A DNA stretch of 64,000 nt from Capnocytophaga cynodegmi DSM 19736 (GCF_000379185.1 NZ_KB900736.1:59605-123604), one strand, 5' to 3'. Positions 1 through 9,150 are shown, numbered from the stretch's first letter. Translations and numbers: made by a program. Notes: generated by a model not told the origin, from the sequence alone.

Positions 1-53
1 TTTTTAAATATATTTATTATTTACTTTTAGCCTCAAAAAATTTAATTTATTTT

Positions 54-2198
54 ATGATGAAAAAAATATGTTTAGCATTCATCGCCACTTTGCTTTTAAC
101 ACCAATAGCTCGTGCCGATGAAGGAATGTGGTTTTTGATGTTCATAGAACGCTTGAATCAGCGTGATATGCAAAAAATGGGCTTACAACTTACCGCTCAA
201 GAAATTTATAGTATTAACAACAATAGCTTAAAAGATGCCATTGTGCAATTTGACGGAGGTTGTACAGCAAGTATTATTTCTAAAGATGGATTGGTACTAA
301 CCAACCACCACTGCGGATATGGGCAAATTGCCGAAGTTTCTTCTCCCGAAAATAATTACTTACGTGATGGGTTCTGGGCTAAAACATATCAAGATGAAAT
401 AAAACCAGAATCACTTTTTGTTCGTTTCTTTGTTCGTATGGATAATGTTACTCAACGAATGCTCTCTGTGGTTAACGATAAAATGACTGAAAAAGAGCGT
501 GAAGCGGCATTGAATCGTGAAATGGCTAAAATTCAAAAAGAAAATGATGAAGGAGAAAAATATGTAGTTTCTGTTCGTTCATTCTTCCAAGGAAATGAAT
601 TTTATTATTTTGTTTATCAAGACTTTAAAGATGTTCGCCTTGTAGGAACTCCACCTGAAAGTATTGGAAAATTTGGAGGGGATACCGATAACTGGGAATG
701 GCCTCGACAAACAGGGGATTTTTCACTTTTCCGTGTCTACACTGACAAAAACGGAAATGCAGCTGAGTATTCTGCTGAAAATGTCCCTATGAAAGCCAAA
801 AAACATCTGGCAGTAAGCCTAAAAGGAGTTCAAGAAAAGGATTTCGCAATGATTTTGGGCTATCCTGGACGTACAAATCGCTGGGTGCCTTCTTTCTGGG
901 TTGACCAAAACGTGGAATATGCGTATCCAGCTTGGGTAGAAGGCTCAAAAACAGCAATGGACGCTATGAAACCTTTTATGAATGCTGATGACGCCGTTCG
1001 ATTGATGTATGCTTCAAAATACGCACAAATCGCTAATTACTGGAAAAATCGTCAAGGAATGATTGAAGCCTTAAAAGCTCACAAAACAGCCGACACAAAG
1101 CGTAGTTATGAGAAAAAATTTGCTAAATGGGCAAATAAAAAGAAAAACAGAGCTGAATATGGTGATGTACTGAAAACAATGGCTAATTATTTTGAGAAAA
1201 CAAACGTTCAATCAGCTGATAATAACTATTTGGTTTCACTTATTCGAGCTACGGATTTTGTTGCACTTCCACAAGCAATCGCACGTGCTTTTCAAAATTA
1301 CGAACAAATGCCTGATGAGCAAAAGAAACAATTGGTTAGCCGTATGCAAAATGTTCTGCAAATTTACAAAGAAAAACACATCGCTACCGAAAAAGCTATT
1401 TTGGCTGACGGATTGAAATTATACGCAACCAAAGCAAAAAATGTTCCTTCTGAAGTAAAACAAATACAAACTGATTATCAAGGTGATTTCAAAAAATTTG
1501 CTAATAAAGCCTTTGAAACAAGTGTATTTGGTTCAGAAGAAAATTTCAAAACCTTTTTAGAAAACCCTAACCCAGAAGTTCTTAAAAATGATTTGTTAGT
1601 ACAGCTTTCATTTGCTATTGTAAATAAATACAATCATAAGTCAGAAGAGCAAATTGCTTTACAAGATTCTTATGAAAAAGCTTTCCGCAAGTTTGTAAAA
1701 GGAATGCGAGTTTCTAAAATTGGGAAAACATTGTATCCTGATGCAAACTCCACACTTCGTTTGACCTACGGAACAGTTCGTGCCCTTCCTGCCGACAAAC
1801 GTAATGCCGATGCTCCCATCAATAATTATACAACATTCAAATCAATGGTTGCCAAATACAAACCCAACGACCCTGAATTTGATATGCCAAGACGTATGAT
1901 TGAAATGTATGAAGCAAAAGATTTCGGACGCTATTTAGATAAAGATGGAACAATGCACGTTAATTTCCTAACAGACAACGACATCACCGGTGGAAATTCT
2001 GGTTCGCCTGTAATGAATGGTAAAGGAGAACTTATCGGATTGGCTTTTGATGGAAATATCGAAGCAATGGCAGGAGACGTTATTTTCGATTCAAAACTGC
2101 AACGTACAATCAATGTAGATATCCGTTATGTACTTTGGGTAATTGACAAATTCTCAGGAGCAAAACATATTGTTGATGAAATGACAATTGTAGAATAA
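54..2198 (+). CDS. dpp7: S46 family dipeptidyl-peptidase, DPP7 type
   Basis: Secreted serine exopeptidase that should remove dipeptides from the N-terminus of peptides in the periplasm or at the surface, supporting growth on amino acids. The 714 aa match the usual S46 length. A signal peptide covers about residues 1-21. The chymotrypsin-like triad is visible: TNHHCGY with His86, a DNWEWPRQTGDF block near residue 215 that supplies the Asp, and GGNSGSPV with Ser649. Eighteen residues after the Ser is Gly667 (FDGN). In this family Gly there marks DPP7, which prefers hydrophobic P1 residues, whereas Arg marks the acidic-specific DPP11. Two adjacent ATG codons (54 and 57) could start it. A strong terminator follows. 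Confidence 0.95.
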   Translation: MMKKICLAFIATLLLTPIARADEGMWFLMFIERLNQRDMQKMGLQLTAQEIYSINNNSLKDAIVQFDGGCTASIISKDGLVLTNHHCGYGQIAEVSSPENNYLRDGFWAKTYQDEIKPESLFVRFFVRMDNVTQRMLSVVNDKMTEKEREAALNREMAKIQKENDEGEKYVVSVRSFFQGNEFYYFVYQDFKDVRLVGTPPESIGKFGGDTDNWEWPRQTGDFSLFRVYTDKNGNAAEYSAENVPMKAKKHLAVSLKGVQEKDFAMILGYPGRTNRWVPSFWVDQNVEYAYPAWVEGSKTAMDAMKPFMNADDAVRLMYASKYAQIANYWKNRQGMIEALKAHKTADTKRSYEKKFAKWANKKKNRAEYGDVLKTMANYFEKTNVQSADNNYLVSLIRATDFVALPQAIARAFQNYEQMPDEQKKQLVSRMQNVLQIYKEKHIATEKAILADGLKLYATKAKNVPSEVKQIQTDYQGDFKKFANKAFETSVFGSEENFKTFLENPNPEVLKNDLLVQLSFAIVNKYNHKSEEQIALQDSYEKAFRKFVKGMRVSKIGKTLYPDANSTLRLTYGTVRALPADKRNADAPINNYTTFKSMVAKYKPNDPEFDMPRRMIEMYEAKDFGRYLDKDGTMHVNFLTDNDITGGNSGSPVMNGKGELIGLAFDGNIEAMAGDVIFDSKLQRTINVDIRYVLWVIDKFSGAKHIVDEMTIVE

Positions 2199-2223
2199 CT
2201 TCTGTCAATATTATTTTTTATAG

Positions 2224-2267
2224 AACTACGTAATAAAATGATCTACATCTTGTTACGTAGTTTTTTT
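2224..2267 (+). terminator. Rho-independent terminator of the S46 peptidase gene
   Basis: Ten-bp perfect stem (AACTACGTAA at 2224-2233 with TTACGTAGTT at 2253-2262) followed by a T run to 2267, 25 bases after the stop codon. Confidence 0.85.
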
Positions 2268-2292
2268 GTAGATTTTCAACACTATATTAAAA

Positions 2293-2308
2293 AATCATTA
2301 TCATAGCC
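2293..2308. repeat. Short direct repeat, left copy
   Basis: AATCATTATCATAGCC. It recurs with one mismatch (AATCATTATCATAACC) at 2942-2957. The two copies bracket the decayed gene at about 2328-2871. Confidence 0.5.
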
Positions 2309-2327
2309 ACCCATACTTCCTCATTAG

Positions 2328-2871
2328 AAGGAGAAAAATTGGATAATTTCAAAAAGTAGAAAATATTGATGAGAAATTAGAAAAAATCGGAACCTTATAT
2401 GCCATTTCTGCTTTTTAAGAAGTGCTATCAAAGAAAAAGATAATCGTGTCAATGAAATTTCACAAAAAATATTACAAATTCGCCAGAAAGTAGAGGAAAA
2501 AGTAGAAGAAATTGACTTTAAAGCTCTGGATAAATTAAAAAACTTACTATTGAAGATTTTTTAAAAACTTTCATCTTGAAGAATTCATAAAATACAAATC
2601 CTGTAAGGCAAAGGCAGCACATATAGGCAAATTCATTCACAATTTTGATACTTTACGTGAGGATATCACTAAAAAAGAACTTATTTCACTCAGGCAGATA
2701 GGTGAAAAAGTGTTCAAAATTATAAATGTACCTTTGTATGAGATAGAAGAATTGCAAATTTTGCAAGAAAAATTATTGGCACAACATCGTGAATTTGAAA
2801 GCGAAGTTAATTTCTATAAAGCAAAATTTCGAGAATTCGAAAATCAATCAAAAGTTATTTTAAGCACATAA
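2328..2871 (+). pseudogene. Decayed Lys/Glu-rich coiled-coil protein gene
   Basis: A broken reading frame of about 540 bp. Pieces in different frames join into one coherent charged helical protein: a first piece with NIDEKLEKIGTLYAISAF, ended by a stop near 2418; a second with SAIKEKDNRVNEISQKILQI running to a stop near 2565; and a third with LEEFIKYKSCKAKAAHIGKF that ends at the stop at 2869-2871 and finishes in NQSKVILST. At least two frameshifts, at A or T runs, separate them, and no intact start is visible. The composition (Lys, Glu, Ile, Leu, with heptad-like spacing) suggests coiled coil. I do not recognise the family. It could instead be several sequencing errors in a living gene, but the multiple lesions favour a pseudogene. 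Confidence 0.65.
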
Positions 2872-2941
2872 GTGAGTAAAGTTCTTATTAACTGGACTTT
2901 AACTTTATCTTTGACTTTGAGGGTGTGGAGGACTTCATTTT

Positions 2942-2957
2942 AATCATTATCATAACC
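2942..2957. repeat. Short direct repeat, right copy
   Basis: AATCATTATCATAACC, matching 2293-2308 at 15 of 16 positions, in the same orientation on the far side of the pseudogene. Confidence 0.5.
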
Positions 2958-2990
2958 TGCGACCACTTTATATCATCCACTTGAAAATAA

Positions 2991-3028
2991 AAAATCCGTC
3001 TGAAAACTGAAACTTTCGGACGGATTTT
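2991..3028 (-). terminator. Terminator of gpmA (bidirectional)
   Basis: Fifteen-position inverted repeat (AAAATCCGTCTGAAA at 2991-3005 with TTTCGGACGGATTTT at 3014-3028, one mismatch), with T-rich flanks on both strands. It lies 20 bases beyond the gpmA stop. Confidence 0.8.
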
Positions 3029-3048
3029 TAAATATATTTTTTAATCTA

Positions 3049-3795
3049 CTATTTTGATTTACCTTGATTAGCAACACTATTGATTGCTGCAGCAATGGCT
3101 TCTTGATCACCTAAATAATAACTCTTAATTGGTTTTAAATCAGCGTCTAATTCATAAACCAAAGGCACACCTGTTGGGATATTCAATTTCAAGATTTCAG
3201 CCTCGCTAAGCCCATCTAAATACTGAACCAATGAACGCAAACTATTTCCGTGAGCTGCAATAATCACACTTTTTCCTTGCTTGATGGCAGGAGCAATATC
3301 ACTAAACCAGAAGGGTAACATTCTGTCATAAGTATCCTTCAAGCTTTCACCTCCTGTTTTTTCTTCCGCTTTTAAATGATTATAACGGCGGTCGTGTGAA
3401 GGGTGTCTCTTATCTGTCTCTTCAATAAGTGGTGGTTTTACATCGTAAGAACGTCTCCATAAAAGTACCTGATCCTCACCATATTTTTCTGCGGTTTCAG
3501 CTTTGTTTAAACCTTGTAAAGCTCCATAACTTTTTTCATTCAAACGCCAACTTTTGTTAGTAGGTACCCATAAATCTCCCATCTCATCTAAAGCGTAATT
3601 TAATGTCTTAATGGCTCTTTTCAATACAGAAGTAAAAGCTACATCAAATTTAAAACCTTCTTTTTTAAGAATTCTACCTGCCTCACGAGCTTCTTCAATT
3701 CCTTGTTCTGTTAAATCAACATCTTCCCAACCTGTGAACAAATTCAACTTATTCCACTCACTTAATCCGTGACGCAACAATACAATTTTGTACAT
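3049..3795 (-). CDS. gpmA: 2,3-bisphosphoglycerate-dependent phosphoglycerate mutase
   Basis: Cytoplasmic glycolytic and gluconeogenic enzyme that interconverts 3- and 2-phosphoglycerate through a phosphohistidine. At 248 aa it has the dPGM length. The N-terminal [10 protein letters not shown] supplies catalytic His9 and the second histidine is His182 in AAHGNSLRS. Glu87 sits in the LNE motif, and the [15 protein letters not shown] signature of this branch is intact. It has its own promoter (TATCTTTG at 3839-3846) and terminator, so it is probably monocistronic although the ABC exporter gene upstream is on the same strand. Confidence 0.97.
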   Translation of the reverse strand: MYKIVLLRHGLSEWNKLNLFTGWEDVDLTEQGIEEAREAGRILKKEGFKFDVAFTSVLKRAIKTLNYALDEMGDLWVPTNKSWRLNEKSYGALQGLNKAETAEKYGEDQVLLWRRSYDVKPPLIEETDKRHPSHDRRYNHLKAEEKTGGESLKDTYDRMLPFWFSDIAPAIKQGKSVIIAAHGNSLRSLVQYLDGLSEAEILKLNIPTGVPLVYELDADLKPIKSYYLGDQEAIAAAINSVANQGKSK

Positions 3796-3838
3796 ATTTT
3801 TATATTTTTTTAATTATTAATTACATTTTAATTCAGCA

Positions 3839-3873
3839 CAAAGATACAATAATTATTTCTATTCTTACACAAA
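3839..3873 (-). promoter_or_regulatory. Predicted gpmA promoter
   Basis: On the minus strand, a TATCTTTG -7 element (3839-3846) and TTTG (3870-3873) separated by 23 bp, at the upper limit of the Bacteroidota spacing. Confidence 0.5.
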
Positions 3874-3876
3874 TTT

Positions 3877-5622
3877 TTATGTTTCTACTTGTGAATCGTA
3901 AAATGCTCTGTAATAGCCATTTTTATCAAAAAGTTCTTCGTGTGTTCCTTCTTCTACTAATTCTCCCTGATTTAACATTAAAATACGATCCGCATTTTTG
4001 GTTATTGAAACTCGATGACTTACGATAATTACGGTTTTCTCCCTAAAAATTTCACCCAAATTGTAAAGTATTTTTTCCTCAGTATCCGTATCCACAGCCG
4101 AAAGACTATCATCCAGCAAATAAATTTCAGCTTCTTTAAGTAAAGCTCGAGCAATAGATATACGTTGCTTTTGTCCTCCACTTAACGACACTCCACGTTC
4201 TCCCAAAACGGATTCATATTGATGTGTAAAATCCATTATATTATGATGTACAACTGCTTTTTCTGCTGCCTCAACGATTTGCTGATGTGTTGCGTTTTTG
4301 TTTCCAAATAAAAGATTATTTTTTATCGTATCCGAAAATAAAAAAGATTCTTGTGGAACTACTGAAATAGCCTTGCGAAGACTCGGTAAATTCAGACTTT
4401 GAATAGGTTTTTCATCAATGAAAATTTGCCCTTTTGAAGCATCATACATTCTGGAAATCAAATCAATAATTGTGGTTTTTCCACTTCCTGTTTTACCGAT
4501 AATAGCTATTGTTTCTCCTTTTTTAATATTGAAAGAAATATCTTTAAGAGCCTGAATACCTGTATCTTGATAGGTAAAACTTACATTTTCAAAACGAATA
4601 TTTCCTTTAATTGTCTCTGGATTTGGATTTGTATTTTGAATATCAGGAACTTCTGCCAAAAACTCATTAATCCGTTTTTGGGAAGCTTCAGCTTGCTGCA
4701 CAATTGAACTTACCCAACCAACCGTTGCTACAGGCCAAGTGAGCATCATCACATAGATACTAAATTTTACGATAACCCCAATCGAAGTAATTTCGCCCAG
4801 ATAATAAAGCCTTCCTCCCATAAAAATCACGAAAATTAGACTTAAACCTATCATCAAAATCATTGTCGGGAAAAAAATTGCCTGTACTTTTGCTAATTTG
4901 ATATTTTTTTGTCTTCCCTCTTCTGCTAAAACAGATAATTGACTGTTAATCAGAGATTCATCATTATAAGCTTTAATAACTCCTATACCTGAAAATGTTT
5001 CCTGAGAAAAAGTGGATAAGTTTGACAAAAATTGTTGTACAACTAGCGTCTCTCTATTGATTTTTCTACTCATCACATAAATCAACGCTGACAAAATGGG
5101 GAGAGGAATTAATGTGTAAAGCGTCAACTCGACAGAAGTGTAAAACATTAGCGGAATTACACACAAAAAAAGTGTTATCGTTTGAACGCTGTACATAATT
5201 GCAGGACCAGCGTACATCCGAACTTTACTAACATCTTCACTAATTCGGTTCATCAAATCGCCAGTACGATTCTTTTTATAAAAAGAAAGTGAAAGTTGTT
5301 CATATTTTACAAAAATTTCATTTTTTAGGTCGTACTCTATATATCTTGAAACATTAATTATCAATTGTCGCATAAAAAAAGTCATTATAGCAGAAACAAT
5401 TGTAGTTCCAATGATAATCAAGGCGTATTTCAGCAGTAATTCAGTAATATTTATATTTTCCTGTGGAGATTTTGCGTATTGTTCAATCGCAGAGATAGAA
5501 TTTTGTACATATTCTGGCATAAATAACGAAAAAACTCTGGCTATAATTGTGATAAAAATTCCCAATACCAGATGAAAACGATACTTATAAAAATATTTTC
5601 GAATATGTCGTAAATGAGGCAT
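3877..5622 (-). CDS. ABC exporter, fused membrane and ATPase domains
   Basis: Half-transporter of the MsbA/MdlB type, 581 aa. An N-terminal six-helix membrane domain (about residues 15-320) precedes the ATPase domain (about 340-578). Walker A is GKTGSGKTT (376-384), the signature is LSGGQ (near 480-484), and the H-loop is in VSHR. Walker B reads LLDDSLSAVD, so Asp505 stands where the catalytic Glu normally follows the Walker B Asp. That substitution is known mainly from the degenerate site of heterodimeric exporters. No partner half-transporter is adjacent. The substrate cannot be told from sequence; lipid or drug export is the usual role of such proteins. A TATCTTTG element lies 19 bases upstream. 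Confidence 0.93.
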   Translation of the reverse strand: MPHLRHIRKYFYKYRFHLVLGIFITIIARVFSLFMPEYVQNSISAIEQYAKSPQENINITELLLKYALIIIGTTIVSAIMTFFMRQLIINVSRYIEYDLKNEIFVKYEQLSLSFYKKNRTGDLMNRISEDVSKVRMYAGPAIMYSVQTITLFLCVIPLMFYTSVELTLYTLIPLPILSALIYVMSRKINRETLVVQQFLSNLSTFSQETFSGIGVIKAYNDESLINSQLSVLAEEGRQKNIKLAKVQAIFFPTMILMIGLSLIFVIFMGGRLYYLGEITSIGVIVKFSIYVMMLTWPVATVGWVSSIVQQAEASQKRINEFLAEVPDIQNTNPNPETIKGNIRFENVSFTYQDTGIQALKDISFNIKKGETIAIIGKTGSGKTTIIDLISRMYDASKGQIFIDEKPIQSLNLPSLRKAISVVPQESFLFSDTIKNNLLFGNKNATHQQIVEAAEKAVVHHNIMDFTHQYESVLGERGVSLSGGQKQRISIARALLKEAEIYLLDDSLSAVDTDTEEKILYNLGEIFREKTVIIVSHRVSITKNADRILMLNQGELVEEGTHEELFDKNGYYRAFYDSQVET

Positions 5623-5640
5623 ACCTAAATTTTAAGACGA

Positions 5641-5648
5641 CAAAGATA
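5641..5648 (-). promoter_or_regulatory. Predicted -7 element of the ABC exporter gene
   Basis: TATCTTTG on the minus strand, an exact TAnnTTTG match, 19 bases upstream of the start codon. No clear -33 TTG was found. Confidence 0.4.
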
Positions 5649-5818
5649 ACTATTTTTACAGAAAATTGAAAAAAATAAATTTTTCATAACGAAGATGAAG
5701 AATAAAAAATTATCTTAGTTAAATACTTTTCAGTGTGTTAATTCAAAAATATATCTTAAAACGAATCAATCAAAATGTAAAAAAACAACAAAAAGTATGC
5801 ATAATAAGAATTAATTAT

Positions 5819-5826
5819 TAATTTTG
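5819..5826 (+). promoter_or_regulatory. Predicted -7 element of exbB-exbD-tonB
   Basis: TAATTTTG matches TAnnTTTG. The TTG within it would open an upstream reading frame at 5824, but a codon inside a -7 element should not be transcribed, which favours ATG 5857 as the exbB start. Confidence 0.5.
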
Positions 5827-5856
5827 CCAGATTTAAAAGAAAAACGAAAAATTATT

Positions 5857-6555
5857 ATGTTGGTATTACAAACATCTGGTGAATTGGCGAGTGTCGCAAG
5901 TGAAACAGCACTTGTTGAAGAAAAAACACTTTCGGTTATGGATATGATCCTCAATGGAGGAGCGGCGAGTACAGTTATCATTACTGTGTTATTCATTATG
6001 TTAGCTGTGGCTTTATTTATTTATTTTGAGAGATTATTTGCCATAAAATCAGCTTCTAAAGTTGATAAGAATTTTATGATGAAAATCCGTGATGGTATTT
6101 CAGCAGGGAAATTAGACGCAGCGAGAATGTTTTGTATGCAATCGAACACACCTGTAGCTCGTTTGATTGAAAAAGGTATTTCCCGAATTGGTAAACCTCT
6201 GGAAGACATCAACAAAGCAATCGAAAATGCAGGAACGTTGGAAGTTTACAAATTGGAAAAAAACACAGCGATTTTGGCTACTATTGCAGGTGCTGGACCT
6301 ATGATTGGATTTTTAGGCACGGTTGTTGGTATGATTATGTCATTCCACGAGATGGCTACCGCTGGAGGACAGGCAGAAATGGGAGCTTTAGCCAATGGTA
6401 TCTATACCGCAATGGCAACAACTGTGGCTGGATTAATTGTTGGTATCATCGCTTACATCGGTTACAACCATTTAGTGGTTCGTACTGATAAAATCGTTCA
6501 CCAAATGGAGGCTAATGCAGTTGAATTTTTGGATTTATTGAATGAACCCGTATAA
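5857..6555 (+). CDS. exbB: MotA/TolQ/ExbB proton channel subunit
   Basis: Inner-membrane channel subunit that, with ExbD, couples the proton gradient to TonB. From ATG 5857 it is 232 aa. One helix lies near residues 35-56. A cytoplasmic loop follows, then two further helices with the TolQ/ExbB signature (ATIAGAGPMIGFLGTVVGMI and the MATTVAGLIVGIIAYIG stretch). I chose 5857 because the in-frame TTG at 5824 lies in a promoter element and the extra residues (MPDLKEKRKII) are not family-like. It is followed by exbD (27-base gap), tonB and then folC, an order I recall as common in Flavobacteria. Confidence 0.93.
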   Translation: MLVLQTSGELASVASETALVEEKTLSVMDMILNGGAASTVIITVLFIMLAVALFIYFERLFAIKSASKVDKNFMMKIRDGISAGKLDAARMFCMQSNTPVARLIEKGISRIGKPLEDINKAIENAGTLEVYKLEKNTAILATIAGAGPMIGFLGTVVGMIMSFHEMATAGGQAEMGALANGIYTAMATTVAGLIVGIIAYIGYNHLVVRTDKIVHQMEANAVEFLDLLNEPV

Positions 6556-6582
6556 AAACAACCTCTAAAGCCAAGTATCAAG

Positions 6583-6969
6583 ATGAAAATAAGAGGTAGA
6601 AATAAAGTCAGTCCTGAATTCAGTATGTCGTCAATGACTGACATAGTGTTCTTGTTGCTTGTATTCTTTATGATTACGGCAAATAGCCCGAACGCATTAG
6701 ATTTGCTCTTACCAAAAGCTAAGGGTAAATCGACTAATACACAGAATGTTTCTGTAAGCATAAACAAAGACTTAAATTACTTTATTGATAAAAAACAAAT
6801 TGCTATTGAGAGTTTAGAACAAGAACTTAAAGTAGCATTGCAAGGTGTTGAAAAGCCTACCATCATTTTAAGGGTAGAAGAAAGCGTTCCCATTGAGAAA
6901 GCTGTTGCTGTGATGGATATCGCAAATCAAAACCAATATAAAGTAATTTTGGCTGTTCGTCCAAAATAA
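6583..6969 (+). CDS. exbD: Biopolymer transport protein ExbD
   Basis: Proton-conducting partner of ExbB, 128 aa. A short cytoplasmic N-terminus leads into one transmembrane helix (about 20-37). That helix opens with SSMTDIVFLLLVFFMI, where Asp20 is the conserved protonatable residue. The remaining 90 residues form the periplasmic domain, with the family's LRVEESVPIEKAVAVMDIA segment. It lies between exbB and tonB, and its stop is six bases from the tonB ATG, so the three are very likely co-transcribed. Only one exbD is present; some Bacteroidota carry two in tandem. Confidence 0.94.
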   Translation: MKIRGRNKVSPEFSMSSMTDIVFLLLVFFMITANSPNALDLLLPKAKGKSTNTQNVSVSINKDLNYFIDKKQIAIESLEQELKVALQGVEKPTIILRVEESVPIEKAVAVMDIANQNQYKVILAVRPK

Positions 6970-6975
6970 AATGAT

Positions 6976-7827
6976 ATGAGTTTAATTGACACAGAACATA
7001 AACGTAAATCATTAGCTATCACTACCACTATAATGGGGCTTATCGTGATTTTGCTATTTTTTGCGGGAATGAAATATCTTGACCCTCCTCCTGAAAGCGG
7101 TGTTGATGTCGTTTTTGGTGTTGATGTACAGGGAATGGGCGAAAAGTCTCCTCCTCCAAGTGCTTCAAAACCACAACCATCACGTTCTGAGGAAACGTCA
7201 AAACCAGAGGAAAGTACTTCTGAAAGTGTCAAAGAAAATCTTTTGGCTCAGGACAATGAAGAAGAAATTGCTGTTCCTAACGAGCCAAAAAAGAAAGAAA
7301 AACAGAAGGAAACTCCCAAAAAGGAAAAATCAGAAAAAACTCCTAATAAGCAACCGACTGAAAAGCCAAAAGAAGATCCCAAGCCATCAAAAGAAACAAC
7401 TGATGCTTTATCAAGTATTTTAGGAGCTGCTAATGCAAACGGAAACTCCTCTGGAGGGCAAGGTGATGACAATGTTGCTGGTTACAAAGGTAGCCCTGAT
7501 GGTGATCCTTACGCAAGTAGTTATTACGGTTCTGGAGGTTCGGGAACAGGAGGCAAAGGCTGGGGACTTAAAGGACGAAACATAGAAGCAGAAGGGAAAG
7601 TTCTGCAAGATTGTAATGAATCAGGAACAGTAGTCGTTCAAATTGAAGTTGACCAAAATGGAAATGTAGTAAAGGCTACTCCTGGTGTGAGAGGCTCTAC
7701 AAGCAGGGAAGCTTGTTTATTAGAAGCAGCCCGAAAAACAGCCTTCAAACACAAATGGAATGCTGATTCAAAGGCTCCTTCACGACAAATCGGATTTATT
7801 GTAATTAACTTTAAATTAGGAGAATAA
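6976..7827 (+). CDS. tonB: TonB-family energy transducer
   Basis: Links the ExbB-ExbD motor to outer-membrane TonB-dependent receptors. Its 283 aa comprise a single N-terminal membrane anchor (about 14-32), a long Pro/Lys/Glu-rich spacer (about 45-140) able to span the periplasm, a Gly/Ser-rich stretch (about 145-190), and a C-terminal domain (about 205-283) with the TonB-like VVQIEVDQNGNVVKATP start and a final FKLGE strand. ATG at 6971 is followed at once by a stop, so 6976 is the start. A 15-bp hairpin after the gene closes the transcript. It may serve the receptor at 13.6 kb among others; that is inference. Confidence 0.9.
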   Translation: MSLIDTEHKRKSLAITTTIMGLIVILLFFAGMKYLDPPPESGVDVVFGVDVQGMGEKSPPPSASKPQPSRSEETSKPEESTSESVKENLLAQDNEEEIAVPNEPKKKEKQKETPKKEKSEKTPNKQPTEKPKEDPKPSKETTDALSSILGAANANGNSSGGQGDDNVAGYKGSPDGDPYASSYYGSGGSGTGGKGWGLKGRNIEAEGKVLQDCNESGTVVVQIEVDQNGNVVKATPGVRGSTSREACLLEAARKTAFKHKWNADSKAPSRQIGFIVINFKLGE

Positions 7828-7860
7828 TTTTACGCAAAGTGAAACTATTTTAAAAAAATG

Positions 7861-7904
7861 AAGATAATTTAAGAATTTCAAAATAGGTTTTCTTAAATTA
7901 TCTT
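7861..7904 (+). terminator. Terminator of exbB-exbD-tonB
   Basis: Fifteen-bp perfect stem (AAGATAATTTAAGAA at 7861-7875 with its complement at 7890-7904) followed by TTTT-type flank. It separates tonB from folC. Confidence 0.7.
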
Positions 7905-7935
7905 TTCTTATATCAACCTTATTAACTGAATAAAA

Positions 7936-9150
7936 TTGGACTATCAAGAAACACTCTCGTGGATGTTTAATCGTTTGCCTATGTTTCAAAACCAAGGCAG
8001 GAAAGCATTAAACCATAAATTGGATAATATTCAAGCACTTACCTCCATACTAAATCACCCTGAAAAGAAATTCAAATCACTACATATCGCTGGTACTAAC
8101 GGAAAAGGCTCATCAAGCCATATGTTAGCATCTGTTTTACAACAAGCAGGATATAAAGTGGGCTTGTACACATCACCTCACCTTAAGGATTTCAGAGAAC
8201 GTATCAAAATAAATGGCATCGAAATACCTGAAAGTGATGTGATTTCATTCATAGAAAAACACAAATCTTTCTTTGAAGAAAATCATTTGTCTTTTTTTGA
8301 GATGACAGTTGGGTTGGCTTTTGATTATTTTGCAAAAGAACAGGTAGACATTGCCGTTATTGAAGTTGGATTGGGTGGGAGATTTGATTCTACAAATATT
8401 ATAAATCCTGAGGTATCCTTAATCACGAACATATCGAAAGACCATATGGATATTTTAGGGAATACTTTACCAGAAATAGCTACCGAAAAATCAGGAATTA
8501 TAAAAAAAAATACGCCTATAGTTATTAGTGAATATAATGAATTAACTGCTCCTATTTTTATAAAAAAAGCCAAAGAAGAAAATGCTCCTATTATTTTTGC
8601 TTCCTCTATTTCAACTGTTTTAAAAACTGATTTACAAGGAATTTATCAAGAAAAAAATATAAAAGGAGTTATTGCAGTTTTAGATTTTTTGAAAAATAAT
8701 TTTTGGGAAATCTCTGATAATGACATCAAAACTGGGCTACTGAATGTAGTAAAAAACACGGGGCTAAGGGGGCGTTGGCAAACTCTTTCCGAAAAACCTA
8801 AAATAGTTTGCGACACAGGACACAATGAGGCTGGATTATCATACGTTATTGAGCAAATTTCTCAACAATCCTTTGAAAAACTCCATATCGTTTTAGGTTT
8901 TGCAAAAGACAAAGACGTGAACTCCGCACTTGATATGTTTCCTAAAAATGCAACATATTATTTCTGTAAACCGAACATTCCACGTGGGTTAGATGTACAA
9001 GTTTTATACGAAATTGCCACTAAAAAAGGTATAAGCGGAAAGGCTTACAACTCCGTAAAAAACGCATTGGAAGCAGCAAAGGAAAATGCGAAACCAGAAG
9101 ATTTCATTTTTGTAGGAGGAAGTACTTTCGTTGTTGCAGAAATTGTTTAA
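7936..9150 (+). CDS. folC: Bifunctional folylpolyglutamate synthase / dihydrofolate synthase
   Basis: Cytoplasmic Mur-ligase-like enzyme that adds Glu to dihydropteroate and extends the polyglutamate tail of folates, using ATP. It has 404 aa. The P-loop is GTNGKGSSSH (from residue 53). Downstream are the family blocks TSPHLKDFRERIKING, VIEVGLGGRFDSTN, the ISKDHMDILG segment and, in the C-terminal domain, CDTGHNEAGL. The start is TTG at 7936: MDYQETLSWMFNRLPMFQ fits the usual FolC N-terminus, and the next ATG would remove nine conserved residues. It lies directly after the tonB terminator. Confidence 0.95.
   Translation: MDYQETLSWMFNRLPMFQNQGRKALNHKLDNIQALTSILNHPEKKFKSLHIAGTNGKGSSSHMLASVLQQAGYKVGLYTSPHLKDFRERIKINGIEIPESDVISFIEKHKSFFEENHLSFFEMTVGLAFDYFAKEQVDIAVIEVGLGGRFDSTNIINPEVSLITNISKDHMDILGNTLPEIATEKSGIIKKNTPIVISEYNELTAPIFIKKAKEENAPIIFASSISTVLKTDLQGIYQEKNIKGVIAVLDFLKNNFWEISDNDIKTGLLNVVKNTGLRGRWQTLSEKPKIVCDTGHNEAGLSYVIEQISQQSFEKLHIVLGFAKDKDVNSALDMFPKNATYYFCKPNIPRGLDVQVLYEIATKKGISGKAYNSVKNALEAAKENAKPEDFIFVGGSTFVVAEIV

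Noticed and set aside
5811-6767. Minus-strand frames opposite exbB and exbD
   Set aside because: They mirror conserved channel genes and show no coding character of their own.
7079-7423. Lys-rich 114-codon frame inside tonB
   Set aside because: It is the +1 shadow of the Pro/Lys/Glu-rich TonB spacer, whose low complexity keeps other frames open.
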